In this document: in pieces, positions 6,126-14,724 of the stretch
How the letters are laid out: each line of letters starts with the position of its first letter
Position numbering within the stretch: position 1 is the first letter of the stretch
Assembly (NCBI RefSeq): GCF_004011505.1
Contig: NZ_SAUN01000001.1
Location: 6,971,501 to 7,035,500 of the forward strand
Direction of reading: 5' to 3'
DNA length: 64,000 bases
From: Nonomuraea polychroma
Lineage (GTDB): Bacteria; Actinomycetota; Actinomycetes; Streptosporangiales; Streptosporangiaceae
Program-made: the position numbers and the translations under genes
Notes under the pieces: model-generated
Told to the model about the DNA's origin: nothing
The model's input: the letters and a program-made list of their open reading frames with translations, nothing else
Databases searched by the model: none

Positions 6126-7880
6126 ATGGCTACGGGCGGCGGGTCCGAGGCGTCTCTGGGGAGCCGGTACGTGCTCTTGGACGAGATCGGCGCCGGCGCG
6201 ATGGGGACCGTCTGGCGGGCACGGCAGCGCGACACCGGGGACACCGTGGCGGTGAAGCTGCTGCGTGAGAGCTTCGCCGGCGACCAGGACCTGGTGCTGC
6301 GGTTCGTGCAGGAACGCAACATGATGCGGACCCTCCGGCATCCCAACATCGTCACGGTGCGCGACTTCGTCATCGAGGGAGAGCGCCTCGCTCTCGTGAT
6401 GGATCTGGTTGAGGGCGGAGATCTCCGTACCCTGCTCCAGCAGCGCGGCACACTGCCCCCGGCGGAGATGGCCCGGCTGATGGCCCAGGTCGCCGACGCG
6501 CTGGCGTTCGCGCATGAAGTGGGCATCGTGCACCGTGACATCAAGCCGGGGAACGTCCTCATCGACGGGGCCACGGGGCAGGTACGCCTGACGGATTTCG
6601 GCGTGGCCCGCATCGTCCACGGTCCGGGTCTCACCCAGACCACCTCGATCATCGGCACGCCCGCGTACCTGTCTCCCGAGGTGGCCGAAGGCAGTGCCCC
6701 CACCCCGGCGGTGGACGTGTACGCCCTCGGCCTGATCGTGTACGAGCTGCTCGCCGGACGCCCGCCCTTCGTCGGCGACCACCCGATGGCCCTGCTCCGG
6801 CAGCATGCGACGGCCATGCCCCGGCGGCTGCCGGGAATGCCTGACGCCTTGTGGTCGGTCATCTCGGCCTGCGCGGCGAAGGATCCGGCCGGACGCCCCG
6901 GTGCCCGGGAGGTGGCGGCGGCGCTGAGCGGGGCGGCGGCGTCTCTGGCCGGATGGCCCGCCCTGCCTCGAGTCCCCAGAGAAGAAGCTCCGTCCGTAAC
7001 CTCCGAGGCCCTCCCTTCGACGGTCCCGCCTGCCCCTGGCGATCCTCAGGTTGCTGGAACGGACGGCCTCACCACCGCACCCCCGGCTTCCGCCGCCGGC
7101 CACGGCACCGTGACCTCGACCCGGCGCGGGCGAGCCCGGCAGCGCCTGGTCATCGTCGCGACCACCTGCACGGCGCTGGTGCTCAGCGCGGCGGCCGTGG
7201 CCGTCGTGGCACCGTGGCGGGCCACGGACGCGGGGGTCGCACCCGTCGCGGCCGGCGCCTCAACGCAATCGACCGAGGAGCCGGCCGCCACAGCCGAAAC
7301 CCCATCGACCGAAGTGGCAAGCTCCCCGGTACGTTCACCGAGAGTGCGGACGGAGCGGAAGCGCGCCCCCGAGACGACCGTTTCTGAACCGGCCACCCCA
7401 CCCAGCTCGACCGAACCTGAGACGCGGCGCGTCCGGACTCCCCAGCCGAATCAATCGACGCCCGGCACGGCCGATCCTACGGACGACGACCGCCCGGCCG
7501 AGCCCCCGGAGCGGGACCCGGCGCCGAACTGGCGATGCCGTGAGTGGGCCTCCGCGGGCACCGGCAGCGGCACGGAGATGGCGCCCTGCATGGCCCTGGT
7601 CGGCGACACCTTCTACCTGCTGGGGAAGATCAGGGGATCGAGCTCGGTACGGTCGGACATCCACGTCCAGTTGTACAACAGCGACGCGGAAAAGAACCTC
7701 TCCCAGCCCTTCATCTGCGCGAACGTCTCCCCGTCGACCGCGGGTGAGGTTGTCACGTGCGGCCCCTTCAAGGCCACCACTCCGCGTGTCGGAGCCAAGA
7801 TCGACGTGCGCCAGCGCTGGAGGAAAACGGGCACGGCCAATTTCGGCGGCGGCGTGGAGAGCCCCTGGGTTCTCTGGTAG
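6126..7880 (+). CDS. Membrane-anchored Ser/Thr protein kinase (PknB-like)
   Basis: The product has 584 residues. An N-terminal kinase domain (about residues 15-275) has the glycine loop GAGAMGTV, the AVKLL lysine, catalytic HRDIKPGN (Asp138) and DFG. A proline/threonine-rich linker with one transmembrane segment (about residues 340-364, LVIVATTCTALVLSAAAVAVV) leads to a Thr/Pro/Glu-rich stretch and a C-terminal extracellular domain with conserved cysteines (WRCREW, EMAPCM, FICAN, VTCGPF). The ATG at 6126 is preferred because GGAGGGGG lies 9-10 nt upstream. No PASTA repeats are present, so the sensor domain is of another type. Substrates are unknown. Confidence 0.92.
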   Translation: MATGGGSEASLGSRYVLLDEIGAGAMGTVWRARQRDTGDTVAVKLLRESFAGDQDLVLRFVQERNMMRTLRHPNIVTVRDFVIEGERLALVMDLVEGGDLRTLLQQRGTLPPAEMARLMAQVADALAFAHEVGIVHRDIKPGNVLIDGATGQVRLTDFGVARIVHGPGLTQTTSIIGTPAYLSPEVAEGSAPTPAVDVYALGLIVYELLAGRPPFVGDHPMALLRQHATAMPRRLPGMPDALWSVISACAAKDPAGRPGAREVAAALSGAAASLAGWPALPRVPREEAPSVTSEALPSTVPPAPGDPQVAGTDGLTTAPPASAAGHGTVTSTRRGRARQRLVIVATTCTALVLSAAAVAVVAPWRATDAGVAPVAAGASTQSTEEPAATAETPSTEVASSPVRSPRVRTERKRAPETTVSEPATPPSSTEPETRRVRTPQPNQSTPGTADPTDDDRPAEPPERDPAPNWRCREWASAGTGSGTEMAPCMALVGDTFYLLGKIRGSSSVRSDIHVQLYNSDAEKNLSQPFICANVSPSTAGEVVTCGPFKATTPRVGAKIDVRQRWRKTGTANFGGGVESPWVLW

Positions 7881-8068
7881 CCGCGGGCCGAGACCATGGG
7901 AGCGGCCGTCGCGCTCACCGACGCGACGGCCGTGGGAGTGCTCGCCCCTTCCCCTGTGATCGCGGACCGAACCGCCCACCGCTGGTGGAGCGGCGCCTGC
8001 ACCGCCGCGACCAAGCCGACCAGCATCCCCAAGGCGCACAGGAGGCCTAACAACCGTCGCCTTGCCAT
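7613..8068 (-). CDS. Possible small exported protein, overlapping the kinase 3' end
   Basis: The frame has a good ribosome-binding site (GGAGG, 7 nt before the ATG) and begins with a convincing signal or anchor segment, MARRRLLGLLCALGMLVGLV. However, its second half is antisense to the kinase coding region and shows no family that I recognise. The 5' part fills the 7881-8068 gap, and an operator-like palindrome lies upstream at 8120-8133. It may be a real short gene with a drifted 3' end, or a decayed one. Treat it as tentative. Confidence 0.3.
   Translation of the reverse strand: MARRRLLGLLCALGMLVGLVAAVQAPLHQRWAVRSAITGEGASTPTAVASVSATAAPMVSARGYQRTQGLSTPPPKLAVPVFLQRWRTSILAPTRGVVALKGPHVTTSPAVDGETFAQMKGWERFFSASLLYNWTWMSDRTELDPLIFPSR
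7903..7932. terminator. Hairpin downstream of the kinase gene
   Basis: An 11-bp perfect stem (CGGCCGTCGCG paired with CGCGACGGCCG) with an 8-nt loop lies 22 bp after the kinase stop. There is no T-tract. Confidence 0.6.
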
Positions 8069-8119
8069 CGCCAGACCTCCAGCGCTAAGAGGCGGCCATG
8101 GCCGGGAGCCGCCATGTTA

Positions 8120-8133
8120 CGGACGACTGTCCG
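8120..8133. promoter_or_regulatory. First copy of a paired operator motif
   Basis: CGGAC-GACT-GTCCG is an inverted repeat that shares 13 of 14 bases with the second copy at 8218-8233. It sits upstream of the MFS promoter region and also in front of the tentative minus-strand gene at 8068. Confidence 0.6.
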
Positions 8134-8164
8134 CCTTCGATGGATGCCCCGCACCACGAGGCTC

Positions 8165-8233
8165 TTGACAGCGATCGCGTCGCGCATTCATTCTGAGTCC
8201 ACTTACGCGACCGTTGTACGGACGATTGTCCGT
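8165..8233 (+). promoter_or_regulatory. Promoter region and perfect operator of the MFS gene
   Basis: A consensus -35 (TTGACA, 8165-8170) with a weak -10 about 17-18 bp downstream is followed by the perfect palindrome ACGGAC-GATT-GTCCGT at 8218-8233. This palindrome would lie over the early transcribed region, and its near copy at 8120 lies upstream of the -35. The pair suits repression by a TetR- or MarR-type dimer. Confidence 0.55.
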
Positions 8234-8263
8234 TGAAGCTGTCTCCGCACATAGGAGCACCAG

Positions 8264-9529
8264 ATGAGCAGCACCGCCGAGCGTCCCCAAGGCGGCACCT
8301 CCCCCGCGAGTTCCCAGCAGTTGACGAAAGCCTCCGTCGCGATCGGCTTCGCGGTCCTCTGCGCCTCGTACATGCTCAATGCGATGGACCGGCAGATCTT
8401 CTATCCCCTCTTGCCGGAGATCAGGGCCGAGCTCGGCTTCTCCCTTGACCAAGGTGGGCTGCTGGCCACCGGCTTCACCCTGGGACTCGCGCTCGCCGGG
8501 CCTCCGGCCGGCTATCTGGCCGACCGGCTTTCACGCAAGGCCATCATCCTCGTCAGCGTGCTCGTCTACTCCCTCGGCACGCTCGCCATCCCGCTGTCCG
8601 TGGGCTTCGCCGACATGAGCGCCTACCGTCTGCTGTCCGGTGTCGGCGAGGGCGTCCAGGCCACCGCGCTGTACGCGGTGATCGGGGCGTTCTTCTTCCA
8701 CCGCCGCGCGCTGGCCGCCGGGGTCGTGGGGGTTGCCTTCGGCCTGGGCGTCTTCCTCGGCCCGCTGATCGGCACCGGCATCGCCGAGAGCTGGGGAACC
8801 TGGCGTGCGCCGTTCTTCCTGTTCGCCGCCGCCGGTCTCGTCATGAGCTTGATCATCGCCGCCACGGTGTCGCGCACGATGACTGAGGCGGTCACGGGCG
8901 CCGGCACCGAGCCCGGCGCCGCGTCCTACGACCACGTGCCGGCATCCCCTTACAACCGCAACACCCTCGGCGTGGGCATCGCCTGCGCCGTGTCCGGCCT
9001 GGTCTTCTACGGCTACCTCGGCCTCTATCCGACCTTCCTGCGCGAGGGGCTCGGTTTCGCCCCCGACCAGGCGGCCTTCGCCGTGTCCATGGGCGGCCTG
9101 GGCGCCATGATGGCCCTGCCGGCCGGCTGGCTGGGCGACCGGCTCAACCAGCCCCGCCTCCTGATGTTCGCCATGGCCGCCACCTCGGTCACCGCGTACC
9201 TGATGTACCAGGTCACCACCTCGGTCCCGGCGCAGTACCTGCTGTCCTTCCTGATGGGCACGTTCGCCAGCGGCTTCCTGTTCACCAACTGCTCCACCGC
9301 GATGCAGCGCGCCGTCCGCCCGCACCACGTCGGCCGCGGCGCCGGCCTGTTCATCCTCACCTACTACGTCGCCGCCGCCTTCTCCGGGCTGCTGTTCGCC
9401 CGCCTGGTAGGCGCCGTGGGCTGGGGCGGCGCCGGCCTCTGGCAGCTCACCCTCCTTCCCGTGCTCGGCATCGCGGGCCTCCTCCTGGTCGACCCGGCGA
9501 GGATGGTCCTCCAGCGAACGCCCAGGTGA
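8264..9529 (+). CDS. Major facilitator superfamily transporter
   Basis: The product has 421 residues and about 12 predicted transmembrane helices in two halves. The loop between helices 2 and 3 reads GYLADRLSRKAIIL, and GWLGDRLNQPRLL is the equivalent in the second half; this is the MFS A-motif. Helix 1 contains NAMDRQIFYPLLPEI, typical of the metabolite:proton symporter and sugar-phosphate-like group. A hydrophilic loop at about residues 205-235 separates the halves. A MarR gene follows 44 bp downstream and two operator copies lie upstream. The substrate cannot be told from sequence; efflux or uptake of an organic acid is plausible. Confidence 0.9.
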   Translation: MSSTAERPQGGTSPASSQQLTKASVAIGFAVLCASYMLNAMDRQIFYPLLPEIRAELGFSLDQGGLLATGFTLGLALAGPPAGYLADRLSRKAIILVSVLVYSLGTLAIPLSVGFADMSAYRLLSGVGEGVQATALYAVIGAFFFHRRALAAGVVGVAFGLGVFLGPLIGTGIAESWGTWRAPFFLFAAAGLVMSLIIAATVSRTMTEAVTGAGTEPGAASYDHVPASPYNRNTLGVGIACAVSGLVFYGYLGLYPTFLREGLGFAPDQAAFAVSMGGLGAMMALPAGWLGDRLNQPRLLMFAMAATSVTAYLMYQVTTSVPAQYLLSFLMGTFASGFLFTNCSTAMQRAVRPHHVGRGAGLFILTYYVAAAFSGLLFARLVGAVGWGGAGLWQLTLLPVLGIAGLLLVDPARMVLQRTPR

Positions 9530-9560
9530 TCGCCGGGACAGTGGGGCGGCACTCCCGCCG

Positions 9561-9566
9561 TATAGT
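9561..9566 (+). promoter_or_regulatory. -10 element of a probable leaderless promoter for the MarR gene
   Basis: TATAGT lies 7 bp before the ATG at 9574, so transcription should start at or next to the A of the start codon. No ribosome-binding site is present between them. Confidence 0.5.
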
Positions 9567-9573
9567 CGAATTC

Positions 9574-10101
9574 ATGAGCACCAACGGGACGCACTCGCCG
9601 GCGGCCGAGCATGCCGAGGGAGATTTCGGCTGGTCCCTTGGCGTGCTGTTGCGGGCGCTCCACGGCTCGCTGGAGTCGGTGCTGGGCGATCTGCCGCACG
9701 GTCCGCGTGGTTATCAGACGTTGTCCACCGTGGTCCACGGTGATCAGCCGAGCCAGCTGGCGCTGGCGGCGCATCTGGGCATCGACCGGACCGTGCTGAC
9801 CTACCTCATCGACGATCTGGTCGAGGCGGGCCTGGTGGAGCGCCGGCTCAACCCGGCCGACCGGCGGCAGCGCAAGATCGTCGCCACCGACCAGGGGACC
9901 GCCACCCTGCGCGAGCTCGAGCGGCGCGTGCGGATGGTCGAAGACGGCGTTCTGGAGGCGCTGGACCCGGACGAGCGCGAGATGTTCAGGAAGCTGCTCC
10001 GGCGGGCGGCCTGCGGCGCGCGCACCGTCGAGCCGGACACCGATCCCTGCGTCGTGGTCGAAGAGGTGCTCGGCACCGGACCCGGTTCCCCTCGCACGTA
10101 G
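9574..10101 (+). CDS. MarR-family transcriptional regulator
   Basis: This 175-residue protein has the MarR winged-helix core: the recognition region is QLALAAHLGIDRTVLTYLID, and the wing reads NPADRRQRKIVATDQG with the D-R-R-R-K wing motif. The start is the ATG at 9574, probably on a leaderless transcript. It lies directly after the MFS gene and before two flavoenzyme genes, so it may control either set. The paired ACGGAC-GATT-GTCCGT motif upstream of the MFS gene is a candidate binding site. Confidence 0.88.
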   Translation: MSTNGTHSPAAEHAEGDFGWSLGVLLRALHGSLESVLGDLPHGPRGYQTLSTVVHGDQPSQLALAAHLGIDRTVLTYLIDDLVEAGLVERRLNPADRRQRKIVATDQGTATLRELERRVRMVEDGVLEALDPDEREMFRKLLRRAACGARTVEPDTDPCVVVEEVLGTGPGSPRT

Positions 10102-10123
10102 CAGCCCGCCTTCATCCCTCATC

Positions 10124-10155
10124 GCGGCCTCTGGCGCTTCGGCGTCGGAGGCCGC
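10124..10155. terminator. Hairpin after the MarR gene
   Basis: An 8-bp stem (GCGGCCTC paired with GAGGCCGC) with a 16-nt loop lies 22 bp after the stop codon and separates it from the flavoenzyme operon. No T-tract. Confidence 0.45.
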
Positions 10156-10279
10156 TGTCGTGCTGCCCCGGCTTGGAATAGCCGAGGCAAATCTGCGGTT
10201 TGGCAACACGTATTCTCCACATACAGTTTGTTCCGCCACACATCTGTGCGGCAGATCGATGAAAGGGGTCAGGGGACTC

Positions 10280-11188
10280 ATGGCTGACTACGGCCACGAC
10301 CTGTTGTTCGGGTCGTTCATCACCCCTGTCAACACCGCTCCCGAGCAGGTGCTGGACTTGGCGCAGGCCTCCGAGGAGGCGGGACTGGACCTGGCGACCT
10401 TCCAGGACCATCCCTACCAATCGGGCTTCTTGGACACCTGGACGCTGCTGAGCTACGTCGCGGCCCGCACCGAGCGGATCCGCGTCACGGGCAATGTGAT
10501 CAACCTTCCGCTACGGCCGCCGGCTGTGCTGGCCCGCGCGGCGGCCAGCCTGGACCTGCTCAGCGGCGGCCGCTTCGAGCTCGGCCTGGGCGCCGGGGGG
10601 TTCTGGGACGCCATCGAGGCCATGGGCGGGCGCCGGCTGAGCCCCGGCGAGTCCGTTCAGGCGCTCGATGAGGCGATCGACATCATCCGCGGTGTCTGGG
10701 ACGCCGGCAACAAGACACGCCTGCGCGTGGACGGCACGTACTACCAGGTCGCGGGCGCCAAGCGCGGCCCCGCCCCGGCGCACGACATCGGGATCTGGCT
10801 GGGCGCCTACAAGCCGCGGATGTTGCGGCTGATCGGCCGCAAGGCCGACGGCTGGCTGCCGTCGCTGCCGTACATGCAGAGCCTGGACCAGCTCGCCGAG
10901 GCGAACGCGACCATCGACGCCGCCGCCGTCGAGGCCGGCCGCGATCCCGCCGCCATCCGCCGGCTGCTCAACATCGGCGGGCAGTTCGGCCCGCCCAGCG
11001 ACCGGCTGCTGTCGGGCCCGCCCGAGCAGTGGGCCGAGCAACTCGCCCTGCTGACCCGGCAGTTCGGATTCTCCGGCTACATCCTCATGGGCGACGACCC
11101 GGCGACCCTGGAGATCTTCGGCCGGCAGGTCGCGCCGGCCACCCGCGAACTGGTGGCGGCGGCCCGCCAGGCGAAGGCAGAGGTCTGA
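10280..11188 (+). CDS. LLM-class flavin- or F420-dependent oxidoreductase
   Basis: The 302-residue product is a luciferase-like monooxygenase TIM barrel. Recognisable segments are the N-terminal LLFGSFITPV, the FQDHPYQ strand, the SLDLLSGGRFELGLGAG phosphate-binding region and the C-terminal GFSGYILMGDDP. The ATG at 10280 follows an AGGGG motif. Several upstream in-frame starts exist but have poorer sites. The stop is 2 nt before the start of the next gene, which carries a second, diverged LLM domain. Cofactor (FMN or F420) and substrate are not decided by the sequence. Confidence 0.88.
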   Translation: MADYGHDLLFGSFITPVNTAPEQVLDLAQASEEAGLDLATFQDHPYQSGFLDTWTLLSYVAARTERIRVTGNVINLPLRPPAVLARAAASLDLLSGGRFELGLGAGGFWDAIEAMGGRRLSPGESVQALDEAIDIIRGVWDAGNKTRLRVDGTYYQVAGAKRGPAPAHDIGIWLGAYKPRMLRLIGRKADGWLPSLPYMQSLDQLAEANATIDAAAVEAGRDPAAIRRLLNIGGQFGPPSDRLLSGPPEQWAEQLALLTRQFGFSGYILMGDDPATLEIFGRQVAPATRELVAAARQAKAEV

Positions 11189-11190
11189 GC

Positions 11191-13410
11191 ATGGACTACA
11201 GCCAACCCCTGCGGTTCGGCGCCCTGATCGACACGACGGCACTCCCTCGCCGGGCCTCCTCGCCGCAGGAGGCCGTCGCCCACGCCACGCTGAGCGAGGA
11301 ACTCGGCCTGGACCTGGTCGCCTTCGACGGCCGCCACGACGAAGCCGCGCTCGACGTGTGGACGGTGATGAGCTGGGTCGCCGCGCGTACGCGCACGATC
11401 GGCATCACCGGCCTGCTCGATGCCGGAGCACGGCCCCCCGCGGTGCTGGGCCGCTCGGCCGCCGGTTTGGACCTGCTGGCCTCCGGCCGGTTCGCCCTGG
11501 CGCTGAGCGGGTCGGGCCGCTGGGAGGCACGCCAGGCGGAAGGGTCCGTGCAGTTGCCTCCCGCGCAGGCCGCCGCGGCGCTGGACGAGGCGATCGAGGT
11601 CGTACGCGGCATCTGGGCCGCCGATGAGCAGGCGCCTTTGCGCCTGGCGGGCGAGCACTACCACCTCGACGGCGCCGAGCGGGGGCCGGCACCGGCCCAC
11701 ACCATCCCCATATGGCTCGATGGCACGCAGCCGGAGCTGCTGGAGGTGGCCGGTGCCCAGGCCGACGGCTGGCTGACCGTCCTCGGCGACCTGGCGCAGT
11801 TGCCCGTCCGGCAGAAGACCATCGACGAGGCGGCGATCCGCGCCGGACGGGACCCGCGGGAGATCCGCCGGCTGGCCGTCATCCCGGTCTCCGGGCGGCC
11901 CTGCGCCGACGACCTGGCGCTGCTGGCGACCGAGCACGGCATCAGCACGTTCCTGCTGGCCGGCGCGGGCCGCGACGACCTGCGCCGGTTCGCCGAGCAG
12001 ATCGTGCCCGCGGTCAAGGCGGCCGTCGCCGCCGACCGCGCCGCACGCGGCCAGGCCGAGGCCGTGATCCCCAGCCTGCGGGTCCGCCGGCGCCGCCATC
12101 GGGACATCGACTACGACGCCGTGCCCACGCACCTGGCCCGGGTCGAGCCCGGTGACGCCGGCTACGCCCGGGTGCGCTCCACCTACCTGCGCGGCGGCTC
12201 TCCCGGCCTGGTCCTGCGGCCGGGCACACCGGACGAGGTCGCCGACGCGCTGGCCTTCGCCCGCACCCAGCCGGTGAAGCTGGCCGTCCGCAGCGGTGGA
12301 CACGGCATCAGCGGCCGCTCCACCAACCGCGGCGGCATCGTCATCGACGTCTCCCGGCTGAACGCCATCGAGATCCTCGACGAGCGAACCCGCCGCATCC
12401 GCGTCGGCCCCGGCGCCCGCTGGAGCGACGTTGCGGCGGCGCTGGCCCCGTACGGGTGGGCGCTCAGCTCCGGCGACTACGGCGGCGTCGGCGTCGGCGG
12501 GCTCACCACCGCCGGCGGCATCGGCTGGCTGGTACGCGAGCACGGCCTCACCCTCGACCACCTGCGTGCCGTGGAGATGGTGCTGGCCGACGGCACTCTG
12601 GTCAGGGCGGACGACACCGAGCATCCCGAACTGTTCTGGGGCGCGCGCGGAGCGGGGGCGAACTTCGGCATCGCCACCGCCTTCGAGTTCGAGGTGGACG
12701 AGGTCGGCGACGTCGGCTTCGCGCAGTTCGTGATGGACGCCTCCGACACGGCGGGCTTCCTGCGGAGCTGGGGCGCCGCCGTCGAGGCCGCGCCCAGGGA
12801 CGTCACCAGCTCACTCATCATCGGCCGGCCCCGCCCGGGCAGGCCGACGATCGCCCAGGTCATGGCCGTGGTGGACGCCGGCGACGCCGGCACCGTGCTC
12901 GACCGGCTGCGGCCCATCGCCGCCGTGGCCCCGCTGCTCGACTACAGCATCCAGATCCTGCCGTATGCGGCGATCATGAACGTGCCGCCCGGCACGCACG
13001 CCGGCCAGGGGGAGCCGGTGACCCGCTCCGCCCTCGCCGACCACCTCACGCCGGAGCTGGCGGACGCCGCCGCCCGCCTGATCGACAGCGGTGAGCCGTA
13101 CTTCTTCCAGATCCGCGCCGTGGGCGGGGCGGCCTCCGACGTCCCCGCGGACGCCACCGCGTACGCGGGCCGGTCGGCGAACTTCCAGCTGGTGGCCTTC
13201 GGCTCCAGCCGCGCCCGGCTCGACCGCCTCTGGGATGAGATGCGGCCGCACTTCTCCGGGATCTACCTCAACTTCGAGACCGACCTGCGGCCCGAGCGCG
13301 TCCACGACGCCTTCCCGGGCGAGACGTTGCGGCGGCTGCGCGCGCTCAAACGCCGCTACGACCCCGACAACCTCTTCCGCGACAACTTCAACATCACCCC
13401 GGCCGAGTGA
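11191..13410 (+). CDS. Fusion of an LLM-class oxidoreductase and a BBE-type FAD-dependent oxidase
   Basis: The product has 739 residues. Residues 1-290 are a diverged LLM barrel homologous to the previous gene, with SAAGLDLLASGRFALALSGS. Residues 300-739 form a berberine-bridge-like FAD oxidase. This half has the FAD-binding RSGGHGISG, whose His371 is the usual 8-alpha attachment site, then GVGVGGLTTAGGIGWL and the C-terminal BBE motif YDPDNLFRDNFN. The second covalent site (Cys in the GxxCxxVG loop) is replaced by a glycine-rich GDYGGVGVGG, so a single covalent link is expected. It is co-translated with the LLM gene (2-nt gap). The two halves probably act in sequence on one substrate; this is inference. 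Confidence 0.85.
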   Translation: MDYSQPLRFGALIDTTALPRRASSPQEAVAHATLSEELGLDLVAFDGRHDEAALDVWTVMSWVAARTRTIGITGLLDAGARPPAVLGRSAAGLDLLASGRFALALSGSGRWEARQAEGSVQLPPAQAAAALDEAIEVVRGIWAADEQAPLRLAGEHYHLDGAERGPAPAHTIPIWLDGTQPELLEVAGAQADGWLTVLGDLAQLPVRQKTIDEAAIRAGRDPREIRRLAVIPVSGRPCADDLALLATEHGISTFLLAGAGRDDLRRFAEQIVPAVKAAVAADRAARGQAEAVIPSLRVRRRRHRDIDYDAVPTHLARVEPGDAGYARVRSTYLRGGSPGLVLRPGTPDEVADALAFARTQPVKLAVRSGGHGISGRSTNRGGIVIDVSRLNAIEILDERTRRIRVGPGARWSDVAAALAPYGWALSSGDYGGVGVGGLTTAGGIGWLVREHGLTLDHLRAVEMVLADGTLVRADDTEHPELFWGARGAGANFGIATAFEFEVDEVGDVGFAQFVMDASDTAGFLRSWGAAVEAAPRDVTSSLIIGRPRPGRPTIAQVMAVVDAGDAGTVLDRLRPIAAVAPLLDYSIQILPYAAIMNVPPGTHAGQGEPVTRSALADHLTPELADAAARLIDSGEPYFFQIRAVGGAASDVPADATAYAGRSANFQLVAFGSSRARLDRLWDEMRPHFSGIYLNFETDLRPERVHDAFPGETLRRLRALKRRYDPDNLFRDNFNITPAE

Positions 13411-13449
13411 CAACCAGCGCCGACGCGTGAATCACCGGGCGTTTCCAGG

Positions 13450-14724
13450 TCAGCGAATCCCGACGGCGGCCGCCTCCTGCGGGAACAGGCCGTCGAACAC
13501 CGCGACCCGGTCGAAGGACATCGCGTGGGCGCGGGCGCGATGCTCCAGGTCCTGCCGCTCGGCGGCGGACATGTCCAGGATCACCCGGTCCACGGCCGCG
13601 ACCAGACCGGGAACGTCCCCGGCCTCGACGATGACGGCGGTGTCGCCGACCGCCTCCAGGGTCCCACCCGTCGTCGTGGTGATGATCGGTCCCCCACCGG
13701 CCAGCATCTTCTCGGCCAGGGCGATGCCGAACGTCTCGACGAAGTCGGGCTCGGGCTTGGTGGGCAGGGCGTAGGCCGCGCACCCGCGCATGAGCAACGG
13801 CTTCTCGTGGTCGTCGACATCGGTGAGGAAGACCACCCGGTCGTCCCCCTCGGCCGTCGCCCGTACGTGCTCCAGCACCGGCCCGGTGCCGGCGACGACC
13901 AGTTTCACGCGGGACCGGCAGCGCATCTGCCCGAAGGCGGCCAGCAGCTCGTAGATCCCCTTGGCGGGAGTCACCCGGGACAGGAACAGGATGTACCCGT
14001 CACGTTCCAGACCGCGTTGTGCGAGTGCGGCGTCCACGTGCGCCGGGTCCAGGTCGAGGAAGGAGGCCGAGTCGATCGGCGGGTAGCTGACGATCACGCG
14101 GCGCCGGCACTGCTCGGCGAACCTGGTGCCGCAGCGGGCGTCCACCTGCTCGGCCGAGGCGACGATCTCCTGCCGGGTGTATTCGGAGACCGCGACGACC
14201 TCGTCGTTGGCCAGGAACGTGGTGAACAGCACGGTCGCCGCGCCGAACCGGCCGTCCCGCAGGCACGACTTGATCACGTTGGTCACGTCCGAGCCGACCG
14301 CTTTCGCGACGGTGCGAACGTCGGGCGCGAAGCCGGCCGCGCGCGCGGCCGCGACCGCGTCCATGACCACCTCGGTGTGCGGGGAGAGGTACATGGACAG
14401 GCAGGTCGTGGGCACCGGTTCGGCGAGCAGCTCGACGAGGCGGCCGGTGAGACCGGCCTGGTGGCGCCCGTCCGGCACCCGGTAGTCGCCGACCGCCTCC
14501 GGCCGCTCCACGGTGATGCCGGCGCTGTACGGCAGCAGCCGGTCCAGCGGCTTGAGCGGCAGCCCGGCCGCCTGCAGTGTCGGGATCGTCCAGGTCAACA
14601 GCCGTACGTCGTCGAACCCGCGGGTCAGCGCCACCTCGGCGAGGTTACGGGCTTCGCCGGAGTGACCGCAGATGACCGGGTCGGCTCTGACCACGATGAC
14701 GAGACGGCGACGGGGATGGGTCAT
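13450..14724 (-). CDS. GT4-type glycosyltransferase
   Basis: This 424-residue protein has the two-Rossmann GT-B fold. The C-terminal half has SRVTPAKGIYELLAAFGQM and the donor-site motif ETFGIALAEKMLAGGGPIIT (the E-x7-E pattern), with TTGGTLEAVGD after it. The ATG at 14724 has GGAGG upstream and overlaps the stop of the GH92 gene (ATGA), so both are made from one message. A retaining transferase using a nucleotide-sugar is the family expectation. Pairing with a mannosidase hints at mannose-containing glycans, but the acceptor is unknown. Confidence 0.85.
   Translation of the reverse strand: MTHPRRRLVIVVRADPVICGHSGEARNLAEVALTRGFDDVRLLTWTIPTLQAAGLPLKPLDRLLPYSAGITVERPEAVGDYRVPDGRHQAGLTGRLVELLAEPVPTTCLSMYLSPHTEVVMDAVAAARAAGFAPDVRTVAKAVGSDVTNVIKSCLRDGRFGAATVLFTTFLANDEVVAVSEYTRQEIVASAEQVDARCGTRFAEQCRRRVIVSYPPIDSASFLDLDPAHVDAALAQRGLERDGYILFLSRVTPAKGIYELLAAFGQMRCRSRVKLVVAGTGPVLEHVRATAEGDDRVVFLTDVDDHEKPLLMRGCAAYALPTKPEPDFVETFGIALAEKMLAGGGPIITTTTGGTLEAVGDTAVIVEAGDVPGLVAAVDRVILDMSAAERQDLEHRARAHAMSFDRVAVFDGLFPQEAAAVGIR

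Noticed and set aside
11077..12624. 515-codon minus-strand frame inside the LLM-BBE fusion gene
   Set aside because: Composition is typical of a shadow frame; the plus strand carries obvious enzyme motifs.
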